NCBI GenBank assembly: GCA_910575585.1
Contig: CAJTGF010000021.1
Location: 1 to 64,000 of the forward strand
Direction of reading: 5' to 3'
DNA length: 64,000 bases
Source: Clostridiaceae bacterium
Lineage (GTDB): Bacteria > Bacillota > Clostridia > Lachnospirales > Lachnospiraceae
The notes beneath the pieces were generated by a model. It was given only the letters and a program-made list of their open reading frames with translations, was not told the DNA's origin and did not search any database. Shown here one piece after another: positions 35,256-43,335 of this stretch (position 1 is the stretch's first letter; every line of letters begins with the position of its first letter). The translations under genes and the position numbers were made by a program.

Positions 35256-36098
35256 TCACCCTACCTTCACCACTACAACCGCCCCGTTATCCTTATCTTC
35301 CTCTTCGCTTCTGTTCAGCAGCTCCACCATCTCAAAAGCCATATCCTGACATTTTCCTCCGCTTTCCAGACAGTCCTCCAGCTCCTTCCATCTGACCCCT
35401 TCATAGATCCCGTCCGTCATCAAAACCACGTACTCCCCTCCATAAAGGCTGATGGGCGTGTCGAAAAACTCGATATCCCGAAATCCGTCCTGCCCCACAT
35501 AATTGTACAGGCGGTGGTGATCCAGCAGAGAAGCCGCCTCCTGTCTGGTCAGTTTCCCCTCCTCATACCGCTGCCTGGCCAGAACGCTGATGGTGTGTCC
35601 TGATGTCACCGGCACCAGCTCATGATTCCGGTATACCGCTGCTTTCACATTACCCACAGCGGCATAATAAAGCCGCCTGTCCTTTATCATAATAACCGCC
35701 GCCGAAGCCCATCCCTGCTGGTCGTCAAGCTTTTTTAACACCTCCCGGTTGGCGCTCTGGAACCCTTTGCGGAACGAGTACTGGGGATTGTAAAAAGCCG
35801 TGGGATCTCCAAATACCTCCAGAAACACTTCCACCACAGTCCGGCTTGCGATCTTTCCTCCAAACTGCTTTCCCATGCCGTCCGCCATGACAGCCATAAG
35901 CCCGTCCTCGGTCTCCCTGATCCCATACTCATCCTCCTGAACCTCTCTGCTGCCGATAGTCTTAGATGCCCCGATCTCCCATCTGCGCATTTTCCTTCCG
36001 CGCGCCCACGCCGCTCTTACTGCCAACCGGATCCTTACTGCCGCCAGGCATACTCCCAGGGCCGTCAGGCCCGCTATGGCCCATTCTGGAACCGTCAT
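35256..36098 (-). CDS. PP2C-family serine/threonine phosphatase
   Basis: ATG at 36098 (MTVPEWAIAG) follows GGAGGGGAG. A membrane segment covers about residues 3-25 (WAIAGLTALGVCLAAVRIRL), then an intact PP2C domain: ASKTIGSREVQEDEYGIRET, VMADGMGKQFGGKIASRTVV and YVVLMTDGIYEGV carry the metal-binding aspartates. It would remove phosphate from Ser/Thr, in T6SS terms the PppA role. The two FHA genes lie directly upstream. No Ser/Thr kinase is in the window. Confidence 0.88.
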   Translation of the reverse strand: MTVPEWAIAGLTALGVCLAAVRIRLAVRAAWARGRKMRRWEIGASKTIGSREVQEDEYGIRETEDGLMAVMADGMGKQFGGKIASRTVVEVFLEVFGDPTAFYNPQYSFRKGFQSANREVLKKLDDQQGWASAAVIMIKDRRLYYAAVGNVKAAVYRNHELVPVTSGHTISVLARQRYEEGKLTRQEAASLLDHHRLYNYVGQDGFRDIEFFDTPISLYGGEYVVLMTDGIYEGVRWKELEDCLESGGKCQDMAFEMVELLNRSEEEDKDNGAVVVVKVG

Positions 36099-36141
36099 GC
36101 TCTCCCCTCCGTTTCTGTCATCCAGTTTCCTTTTTTCTGCT

Positions 36142-36663
36142 TTACCGAAATTCCCCGTTCTTATCTTCCCACATAAAATTATCACCGCAGAATGGCACAA
36201 ACACAAACTTGCTGTCCCCCATCTCGATCAGATCATAGGCTCCCAGAATCGTAGGCGTGTATACGGCGGCCTCATTGTGGTACACAAGACCGTTGCTGTC
36301 CCCAGGCAGCAGCACCGTCTCCTTCTTCTTTGGGTCAAAAACAATAACCCCGTGATTCCTTCTGGAGATTTTGTTGTCCCCCAGGATCTGGATATCCATA
36401 TCATCCGCCCTGCCGATAAAGTTTTTGCCCGACCGGATTTTATAATCCTTTCCCTGGCGCGGCCCCTGGATGCACACGATCCATCCGCACACCGGAGAAC
36501 TCTCCTGATCAAACAAGATCTCCTCCAGCGCGTCCTCATTAACCGCCCCTGTTTCCTTTTTCTCCTTTGTCGCTGTCTCAATGTTGCAAAATGGACACAC
36601 AGTCCCATACCTTCTGGCGGAAAACAGGTGTCCATTCTGGCATCGTATCAAATTGCTGTTCAT
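36142..36663 (-). CDS. FHA-domain protein with N-terminal zinc-ribbon-like segment
   Basis: ATG at 36663 follows AGGAGAG. The N-terminus has CQNGHLFSARRYGTVCPFCN, a CxxxH...CxxC zinc-ribbon-like segment. The FHA domain occupies roughly 70-170: FIGRADDMDIQILGDNKISR then RNHG, with the arginine and serine that contact phosphothreonine. It ends with a distinctive FVFVPFCGDNFMWED. The product is cytoplasmic and likely binds a phosphorylated partner in the injection machinery. It lies 44 bases upstream of the phosphatase gene. Confidence 0.85.
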   Translation of the reverse strand: MNSNLIRCQNGHLFSARRYGTVCPFCNIETATKEKKETGAVNEDALEEILFDQESSPVCGWIVCIQGPRQGKDYKIRSGKNFIGRADDMDIQILGDNKISRRNHGVIVFDPKKKETVLLPGDSNGLVYHNEAAVYTPTILGAYDLIEMGDSKFVFVPFCGDNFMWEDKNGEFR

Positions 36664-36696
36664 AAGCACTCTCTCCTTTGCTCTCTTCCATATCTT

Positions 36697-37329
36697 TTAT
36701 CTCAAAAGCAGGCGGTTCATGCCCACATAAAGGCAGTCCCCTTTCTCCAGCTTGCACAGACTGTCAGCAGACAGACGGTAGATCTTCCCATCCTCCCCCT
36801 TTTTCACGCTCAGCCCATTCTTACTCCCCAGATCCTCCACATACCAGTCCCCTGCCGAGTAATTCAGCACCGCATGTTCTTTATCCACCATGCTGGCATA
36901 GGGACCGGAACTTAAGTCAATATCCGCCTCGCTTCCCTTTCCCGCCCTGCCGATCAGGGCGGCAGTCTTTCCATATAGATTCCACGCCATCAGCTCTGTG
37001 TCCTCCTCGCTTAGGAGGACAAGTTCTGTGATGAGCCCTGACATAGACGGATCATCCGTGTTTTCATTCCTTGTATGACCCTGAGCCACTCTTCCATCCC
37101 TTACCGCCAGGATCAGACATATTACTATTACAATCCCCAAACCCAAATAAATAGGTTCCTTAGCCCAAACAGAGTCCGGATACCAATATAGAACTCCCAA
37201 TATGGCAAAACACACAAAACTAATGGCTATATCCAAAGCCCTTTCCACATTCATCTCTGTCTTTTTCTCCCGCTTTTTAATATCCCGCAACAGTTCTGAT
37301 AACCCTTGAACTGTTACGTATCCGACCAT
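36697..37329 (-). CDS. Membrane-anchored FHA-domain protein
   Basis: Two membrane segments (about residues 33-50, DIAISFVCFAILGVLYW, and 59-78, IYLGLGIVIVICLILA, counted from ATG 37329) precede a C-terminal cytoplasmic FHA domain: AALIGRAGKGSEADIDLSSG, then MVDKEHAVLNY and VEDLGSKNGLSV. The start is uncertain: ATG 37329 is preceded by a hairpin plus T-run, with no good ribosome site; ATG at 37254 (MNVERALDIA) with GGGAG upstream is an alternative. It would recruit phosphorylated proteins to the membrane. Confidence 0.85.
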   Translation of the reverse strand: MVGYVTVQGLSELLRDIKKREKKTEMNVERALDIAISFVCFAILGVLYWYPDSVWAKEPIYLGLGIVIVICLILAVRDGRVAQGHTRNENTDDPSMSGLITELVLLSEEDTELMAWNLYGKTAALIGRAGKGSEADIDLSSGPYASMVDKEHAVLNYSAGDWYVEDLGSKNGLSVKKGEDGKIYRLSADSLCKLEKGDCLYVGMNRLLLR

Positions 37330-37332
37330 AAA

Positions 37333-37406
37333 AATCGCTTCGCGATGGGGCCGGATACCTGCTGCTATCACGTTTTCGTACGGTCAGCGCGGTAAACGCG
37401 CAGACC
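37333..37406 (-). terminator. Two hairpins between the propeller gene and the FHA genes
   Basis: Read on the minus strand, the first hairpin (37382-37406) pairs GGTCTGCGCG with CGCGCTGACC around TTTAC, one mismatch, and overlaps the stop codon of the propeller gene. The second (about 37335-37345) is TCGC-GAA-GCGA followed by five Ts and then ATG 37329. They could end or thin out transcription between the upstream two-copy propeller gene and the FHA/phosphatase/spike genes. Confidence 0.4.
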
Positions 37407-40400
37407 TACCTGGACTGTTGCAATATTCCATCAAAGTAATCATAACGAATCTCAAAAAAAGGAATTCCTGCCGCATTACAGGCAATCGATCCTTCATAAT
37501 AAAATACAACAATCCCTTTATCTGTAAGCGCAAAATTATAGATATAGTAACTTTCTATGAGATTATCCTCCCATGACTCTTTAACATAAAATGGATCCCT
37601 GAAGGTTCCCTGCAGTTCCAGCTCCTTTCCAATGGCATAATGAAATGCCTTTAAATACTCTCTCCTCGGCACACAGAAGATATCATCCAAACACAACTCC
37701 TCCCCTGTCACCGAAGAAAACAAAAACGTCCCATGATCATGATAGTACCGAAATCGTTCTCTGTATGAAACACATACATATTTGTCATCCACATAAACAT
37801 AAAACGACTGCAGTTCATAATCCTCCGGCAATGGTTTTCCTTTCACCGTCTTATGCTCCCTGACCATTTCCTCTGCTTTTAACTCTAATGCTTTGTTAAT
37901 CTCCTGATACCCTGGAACCGTATCTTTAAACACCGGAAACTGGATATACACATCTTCTCTCTCATAGATATGATCACTCTCTATGTAGAACCTTTTGGTC
38001 TTATCCGAAGTCACATAGGGAATCCTGTCAAGTCCCTCTATATATCCGACTTCATCAAAGGGCCTGTCTGTCTTGGACGTTCTCAAACTGCTTGCGATTA
38101 CATAAGGAAACTCTTTTGGCTCCTCCAAAGGAAGCCTTTGTCTGTTTCCATCCATCCTGTACCAGACATCTCCGCAGCCTTCTTCAAATCCCTTTATAAA
38201 TATATTCCCATCCGGCGTTAAAACAAAGTGCTCTCCCGACTCCAGACCGCTGGCCACGGTTTCACTTTCCAAAGTCCATAAGTCTACCCTTTTAATAGAA
38301 TCTCTATCCTTTATATAAACGCATCCGTCATAAAACTGATAATCTCCAAGAGATTCTGACATCCACACAGTGGTATCCCTCTCCCGCGAGTCCAGAGACT
38401 TCCTTTTCAGATAACAGGCAGACTGATTATCTCTGTATGTCTTATAAAATAAACTGTCCAAATAAACCTTGGGCCGTATACACTCTCCATAGTCCGGCTT
38501 TACATATCTTAAATGTCCTTTTATTAAATCACGCACCTTGTAAAAGATATCCGTTGGTTCCCTGGTGATACTATAAAACATTTCACCGTCTGAACCAAAA
38601 CTTATGTCCCTTCTTTTGTACCTTAACCTAGGCCTTTGAGCTCCGATTTTATATGAGTAAAAATAATCCCTTTTCCTTTCATCCTTCTCCTCCGCTAAAT
38701 GATCCGTGTCATATTCTTCTCTGTACTCCGAATGATAATAAAAGGTATCTCCTATCAAAATTAGATCATTAACCGGCTGATCCACCACCTGTTCTAACAC
38801 TTCCCCCTCCTTTTTCACTCTGTAAAGCTTTTTTCTATCAGAGATATTAACAAAATATACCCAATCCCCCGCAGGATAGATGGAACCCGGTATTTCAGAA
38901 GCCAGCAGCCGCTGATTCTTTCCGTCCGCGTCAGAGACATATAGATAGTAGTGATCCGTCTGACTGCGATAATAGACGAGTCCGTCTGACGAGGTGAGAT
39001 AATCTCCTCCGCCGTAGTTGGACATCTCATTAACGAACAGCTTTCCATCATCGAAATTAGACATGTCCCCATCCTGATCCCTCTTCCCACTGATCCACTG
39101 ATTCCATACCCATGCCATTTCATCAAGATACCCCTCAATTCCTTCCCTGACCCAGGCAAACCTCTTCCTCACATTCACCTCCTGAACACCTTTCCTTAAC
39201 ATCCCATCAAAATACCCGTAACGAATCTCAAAATATGCTGTTCCCACTCCATTCAAAGAGATGGCATCTTTCCTGCATAATACAACAATTCCCTTATCAG
39301 TCAGCGCAAAATGATTGAAATCCGGTATCTCCGTACAAAACGGTGTCTCAAAGCATCCCTGACATTCCAGTTCTTTTCCTACAGCAAAATAAACAGCCTT
39401 TAAGTACTCTCTTTTTGGTACGGTAAAGATATCCTCCGGACACAGTTCTTCCCCGGTTATGGATGAAAATAAAAATGTCCCATATTCATAACCATCCCCA
39501 AAATCTTCCATATACAAGATAGATACGTATTCATCATCCACGTAAACATAAAACGATGTGAGTTCATAATTCTCATATCCTTTTAATGGTTCTCCATTCA
39601 CTGTCTCATATTCTTTTATCTGACGTTCCATTCTAAGATCTAAGTTTTTATTAATCTCTTCATATCCCGGAACCGTATCCTTAAATACCGGAAGTTGGAT
39701 ATAGATAGATTCGTCATCAAATATATGATCTTTCTCCATATATAAGTTTCTGATACTGTCAGAAGTCATGTACGAGATTCTATCAGATTCATCTGTATCA
39801 GACGCTCTCAAACTGCTTGTAACTATATAGGGAAACCTTTGGGGATTTTCTATAAGAAGTTTTCCCCTGCGCTCATCCATCCTATACCACACTTCCCCCC
39901 TTTCGCCTTCCATCTCCTTTATAAAGATCCCTCCATCTGATGTCAAAATATATTTATCCCCTAGTTTCAGTCCCTCCTTTTCTTCTGCGTTATGTGATAT
40001 GGTATTTATATAAATTTCTTTGGGTATTAATCTGGATATTTGTTCTTTAACGTTGTAAGAATAAAAATAATCTCCTTCTGTCCTATACTCCTCACCTGTC
40101 TTATCCTTTGAACGATAATAGAAAGTATCTCCAAGCAAAACCAGGTCCTCTACGGAATGGTCTGTCACCTGCTGCAACAACGTTCCATTTTTATTTACCC
40201 TGTATAACTTCTTATCATCAGAAATATTCACAAAATACACCCACGAATCCACAGGATAAATAGCCCCCGGTATTTCAGAGACAAGCAACCGCCTGTTATC
40301 TCCATTCATATCAGACGTATAAAGATAGTAGCTATCTGTCTGGCTTCTGAAATAGATACATCCGTCTGATGCTGTAAGATAGTTTCCCTGGCTGTAATTG

Positions 40401-40561
40401 AACATTTCGTTAATAAAAAGTCCTTTTCTCTCCTCCTTGGATTCTGAAATTCTATAATCGTGTTGTACCAGCAGCGTGATCAAAAGCAATGCCAAAAATA
40501 GCACCAATACTTTCAAAACATATAAATGCCTTCTTAAAGTATTAATCATAAAGTACATCAT
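37406..40561 (-). CDS. Membrane-anchored protein of two tandem propeller (DUF5050-like) plus RsiV/DUF3298-like units
   Basis: The 1051-residue protein has one membrane segment (about 14-34, VLKVLVLFLALLLITLLVQ) and the rest outside. Residues ~46-490 and ~505-1045 are copies of one unit: a propeller-like half opening FxNEMxNYxxGxYLTxSDGxxYxRSQTDxYYLY, with YWVYFVNISD-type repeats, then a half matching RsiV/DUF3298 (VFKDTVPGYEEINK, FYVYVDDEYVSILY, TFLFSSITGEELCPEDIF). The second copy lacks the helical tail found after the first. The start (ATG 40561 or 40549) lies inside the preceding TPR gene. An outward sensor or anti-sigma-like role is inferred. Confidence 0.78.
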   Translation of the reverse strand: MMYFMINTLRRHLYVLKVLVLFLALLLITLLVQHDYRISESKEERKGLFINEMFNYSQGNYLTASDGCIYFRSQTDSYYLYTSDMNGDNRRLLVSEIPGAIYPVDSWVYFVNISDDKKLYRVNKNGTLLQQVTDHSVEDLVLLGDTFYYRSKDKTGEEYRTEGDYFYSYNVKEQISRLIPKEIYINTISHNAEEKEGLKLGDKYILTSDGGIFIKEMEGERGEVWYRMDERRGKLLIENPQRFPYIVTSSLRASDTDESDRISYMTSDSIRNLYMEKDHIFDDESIYIQLPVFKDTVPGYEEINKNLDLRMERQIKEYETVNGEPLKGYENYELTSFYVYVDDEYVSILYMEDFGDGYEYGTFLFSSITGEELCPEDIFTVPKREYLKAVYFAVGKELECQGCFETPFCTEIPDFNHFALTDKGIVVLCRKDAISLNGVGTAYFEIRYGYFDGMLRKGVQEVNVRKRFAWVREGIEGYLDEMAWVWNQWISGKRDQDGDMSNFDDGKLFVNEMSNYGGGDYLTSSDGLVYYRSQTDHYYLYVSDADGKNQRLLASEIPGSIYPAGDWVYFVNISDRKKLYRVKKEGEVLEQVVDQPVNDLILIGDTFYYHSEYREEYDTDHLAEEKDERKRDYFYSYKIGAQRPRLRYKRRDISFGSDGEMFYSITREPTDIFYKVRDLIKGHLRYVKPDYGECIRPKVYLDSLFYKTYRDNQSACYLKRKSLDSRERDTTVWMSESLGDYQFYDGCVYIKDRDSIKRVDLWTLESETVASGLESGEHFVLTPDGNIFIKGFEEGCGDVWYRMDGNRQRLPLEEPKEFPYVIASSLRTSKTDRPFDEVGYIEGLDRIPYVTSDKTKRFYIESDHIYEREDVYIQFPVFKDTVPGYQEINKALELKAEEMVREHKTVKGKPLPEDYELQSFYVYVDDKYVCVSYRERFRYYHDHGTFLFSSVTGEELCLDDIFCVPRREYLKAFHYAIGKELELQGTFRDPFYVKESWEDNLIESYYIYNFALTDKGIVVFYYEGSIACNAAGIPFFEIRYDYFDGILQQSR

Positions 40562-40817
40562 TTATATAGCCCATCTTTTCGCTAAATTTTTCCATATATT
40601 CGGAATCTCCTCTGTTATAGTTCTCAACACCCATACTTTCACTTAGTTTCCCATTATCTATATTTAATTTATACGAATACCATCCTATCCCTATGGCTAA
40701 ACTCATATCCTGCGTATTCTCTTCAAAAAACTCTTTTGCTTTCCACGCATCCTCCATAGCATACTCTAACTTCCCCAAAATTGTATAGCAATCGCTTATT
40801 TTATGATATCTTCTCAC
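40542..40817 (-). CDS. Short TPR-like gene, probably a truncated relative of the TPR lipoproteins
   Basis: The GTG start has a perfect AGAGGAGGAAACG site. The 91 residues begin ISDCYTILGKLEYAMEDAWK and AKEFFEENTQDM, matching CYIGIKNLEYAMEDTKKAKE in the lipoprotein at 19821. The N-terminal signal and most repeats are missing, as is the C-terminal FExWY mark. It overlaps the next gene by 20 bases. It may be a relic whose initiation region now feeds the downstream operon. Confidence 0.55.
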   Translation of the reverse strand: MRRYHKISDCYTILGKLEYAMEDAWKAKEFFEENTQDMSLAIGIGWYSYKLNIDNGKLSESMGVENYNRGDSEYMEKFSEKMGYINDVLYD

Positions 40818-40958
40818 CGTTTCCTCCTCTATGAAATTATTTTCTCTATCAAGTTTTCCATATTTTTAAGTTACCATATAGTTTTTCCTTGTTCAAGATA
40901 CGTGCAATTTTTGTCGCATATCCTACATTTTTTGCATATCAGGGCAAAATTCCTATGT

Positions 40959-41000
40959 AAAAAGAGACACGTCTACTGCTAAGTAAACGCATCCCTCTTA
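40959..41000 (-). terminator. Intrinsic terminator after the sensor kinase gene
   Basis: On the minus strand the stem AAGAGGGATGCGTTTAC pairs, with G-U pairs and a small bulge, with GTAGACGTGTCTCTT, followed by a T-run. It closes the kinase/regulator operon and separates it from the injection block. The remaining gap up to 40817 is AT-rich and should hold the promoter of the block; no strong consensus was seen. Confidence 0.65.
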
Positions 41001-41017
41001 TAAGATATTTTATTCTT

Positions 41018-42340
41018 TTATTCCAAATTTATTTTTTGCACATTTGACAACACCAGCATAACCACAAACTCATCTTCTTCCTCCGTTACCCCAAAAAACC
41101 CATGATACTTTCCCACCAATTCCTCCACATTCTGAAGCCCAAAACCATGAACCTTCTTATCCGGTTTCGTCGTCTGGAACCATCTTACCGCCCTTTTATT
41201 TTCATGGACAAAATTATTTACGAGACGAAAAACCACCATAGCCTCATTTCCCATATACAATTTAGCCTTCACATACCCCTCTCCATTTCCACATCCCCCG
41301 GCCGCCTCCAGCGCATTGTCCAGCAGATTCCCAAATATCCTGATCTTATCCGTCTCATTTATAAAATCCAGGCATAAGCCCGGCTGAATATCCACCTCAT
41401 AAGCAACCTTTGATTCCCCGGCCATTTTCTCCCGCTCCATAAAAACGGCGTTAAGGATCGGGTCCGTACAGTATACTCTTTTTTGTGAAAGTTTGTCCTT
41501 TTTCAGCAACGCCCCGGCTTCCAAAGCCAACTGTCTTAATTCTTCTCCGCCTTCTGACTCCAAAAGCTGATCAATGGTCTTTGCAATATGCCTCATCTCA
41601 TGCATATACTTTGCGTACTCCTGATTGATCTCTTCCAATCTGTGATAATGATTCCGTTCAAGCTCTGTCTTCAGCGCAAGCATTTTATTATCCCTAACCA
41701 TCCCCTCTGCCGCTAATAATTTTTCTATGACCCAGAAATTCACAATATTGCTGAAAATAAGGGTAACTCCTCCAACGCACACAAACAGATATCCATATGG
41801 AGAGGAATCGCTCAAAAGAAACCCGTTAAGAAGGGTTATCGCGGATGCAGGCAGGATAAATAAACTTACTAAGACGGGATAACTTTCTTCTATGGTTGAA
41901 TCCTGATGAATCTTTCTCACAATCTGTATGATCATAAAAACCACGATCTTCTCCATAAACAATCGAAGCATCCAGCTGAATCCCTCCATAGTCTGACCAA
42001 TCCCTATGCCTTCACATACATGCCAAAATACAAACTCCGTGATCGCCCAAATTATAAAGTAAAATAAACTATATGAAACCGCGGTCTTTATTTTTATCCG
42101 AAACACCAAATACACAAACAGTATAAAAATAAGAGGCACGCCTATGAGATTGACGTGAGGGACCTCGGCCAGATTGACGCAGAAGATCATCGTAACACAG
42201 ACTGCCGCCTCCAAGACCACCATGCGTTTCCTGTCCTCAAACACCGGAAAAATATCCTCCAAAAAATAGTACAGCAAAAACACCTCAAAGACGCAATTTA
42301 AGTATTTTACCAGCCAGTACGCAAAACTCTCAGCCCCCAT
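41018..42340 (-). CDS. GHKL sensor histidine kinase (AgrC-like)
   Basis: ATG at 42340 (MGAESFAYWL) has GGGGGA upstream and follows the regulator stop by two bases; the open frame extends ten codons further. The N-terminal 200 residues hold about six membrane segments. A coiled helix with the phosphoacceptor region QEYAKYMHEMRHIAKTIDQL follows, and a GHKL ATPase end has FGNLLDNALEAA (N box) and HGFGLQNVEELVGKYHG (G box). This is the AgrC/peptide-sensing kinase layout. The signal is unknown; no AgrB/AgrD-like gene is visible nearby. Confidence 0.9.
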   Translation of the reverse strand: MGAESFAYWLVKYLNCVFEVFLLYYFLEDIFPVFEDRKRMVVLEAAVCVTMIFCVNLAEVPHVNLIGVPLIFILFVYLVFRIKIKTAVSYSLFYFIIWAITEFVFWHVCEGIGIGQTMEGFSWMLRLFMEKIVVFMIIQIVRKIHQDSTIEESYPVLVSLFILPASAITLLNGFLLSDSSPYGYLFVCVGGVTLIFSNIVNFWVIEKLLAAEGMVRDNKMLALKTELERNHYHRLEEINQEYAKYMHEMRHIAKTIDQLLESEGGEELRQLALEAGALLKKDKLSQKRVYCTDPILNAVFMEREKMAGESKVAYEVDIQPGLCLDFINETDKIRIFGNLLDNALEAAGGCGNGEGYVKAKLYMGNEAMVVFRLVNNFVHENKRAVRWFQTTKPDKKVHGFGLQNVEELVGKYHGFFGVTEEEDEFVVMLVLSNVQKINLE

Positions 42341-42342
42341 GA

Positions 42343-43113
42343 TCACATTCCCCCTCTGGTCCGTCCCCAATATGCCATGATCTCCTCATCAAACTGCTTT
42401 TTCCTGCTTCTGGCAACCGTAAGTTCCGTCTGGTCCGACAGTACAACCGTATCTTTCAAACGCATGATGATATGCTCTGTATTAATAATATAACTCTTTT
42501 TGGCAAAAACAAAGCCTCTGCCCTTAAGCAGTTCATAATACACCTCCAGCTTTTCCCTGCTTGCAAGGAATCGTTCCTTATTCCTGTTTCCATGAATTTT
42601 TTTCACTTTGTTAAGCTCCTGCGCCTTCTTCTCCGAAAGATAAATAGCCGAACCTCTTTCGTAGATCGCTATGTACAAAATATCGGATGGCAACAGCGTA
42701 AAGGTTCCGACGTCACAAGAAACCGTTATAAACACCGGAGACCTTCTTCTGGCCTCGTTTAATATCATCTCCAAGGAAGCGTAAAGATCCTCCCCCGAAG
42801 AATTCTTCATCAGATAACTGAATGGGCGGGTCTTTACGATATGGCTGGCCGGATAGTCATAGGCCGTATAAAAGGAAAGGAGCGCATTATCTTTCCTGTC
42901 CCGTATCCGCTGGCCGGTCTCCATTCCATCTATCTCCCCTTCCATATTAATATCCAGGAAAATAATATCAAAACGATGATCACAGGCAAGCAGATCTTCC
43001 CCTCTGAAGAAATGGGTAAAACAGATGGTTTCCTGTTCCTTTCTGTGCTGTAAAATAAGTTCCTCCAATCTCTGGATATCGTTGAAACAATCATCGCAGA
43101 TCGCTATGTCCAT
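42343..43113 (-). CDS. LytTR-family response regulator (AgrA-like)
   Basis: ATG at 43113 (MDIAICDDC) is used since it starts the receiver fold directly. The receiver has the acidic pair DD near residue 7, DIIFLDINM with the phospho-aspartate, and a conserved lysine region. The C-terminal LytTR DNA-binding domain carries DILYIAIYERGSAIYL and FVFAKKSYIINTEHI. It is the partner of the kinase just downstream and could control the injection block that begins beyond the terminator; that link is by position only. Confidence 0.9.
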   Translation of the reverse strand: MDIAICDDCFNDIQRLEELILQHRKEQETICFTHFFRGEDLLACDHRFDIIFLDINMEGEIDGMETGQRIRDRKDNALLSFYTAYDYPASHIVKTRPFSYLMKNSSGEDLYASLEMILNEARRRSPVFITVSCDVGTFTLLPSDILYIAIYERGSAIYLSEKKAQELNKVKKIHGNRNKERFLASREKLEVYYELLKGRGFVFAKKSYIINTEHIIMRLKDTVVLSDQTELTVARSRKKQFDEEIMAYWGRTRGGM

Positions 43114-43292
43114 ATGCCGCTCCTCCACAAACCGCGTACTTATTGACTAAATTTGGAATATATTGTCATATCTCCTTATACCTTACCAGCATCCCACCAT
43201 TGTGTCAAGATTCCCGATGCCTTTCCTTTTCCCTGCTCTGACCAGACGTTTCCTTTTAGTAAATCCATATTATTTTTCGTATATTATTAGAC

Positions 43293-43332
43293 AACCTCCG
43301 TAACCTATAATAAAAATTACAAAACGGAGGTT
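43293..43332 (+). promoter_or_regulatory. Inverted repeat spanning promoter and ribosome binding site of the XRE gene
   Basis: AACCTCCGT (43293-43301) and ACGGAGGTT (43324-43332) are perfect complements. The second arm contains the GGAGG site of the XRE gene and the -10 box TATAAT lies between the arms at 43306-43311. As DNA it can be an autorepression operator. If transcription starts upstream of the first arm, the RNA hairpin would hide the ribosome binding site. Confidence 0.55.
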
Positions 43333-43335
43333 TTC

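Noticed and set aside
35256-37329. Type VII secretion locus (FHA and membrane genes)
   Set aside because: No EssC/FtsK-like ATPase or WXG100 proteins are present, and neighbours are VgrG and DUF4280 genes.
133-40817. A complete T6SS or R-type tailocin
   Set aside because: No sheath, tube, ClpV or lysis genes are recognisable in the window, so only a spike/effector part of such a system can be claimed.
1-40817. Prophage
   Set aside because: gpD-like proteins are present, but there are no capsid, portal, terminase, integrase or lysis genes; six spike copies with lipoproteins do not fit a phage.
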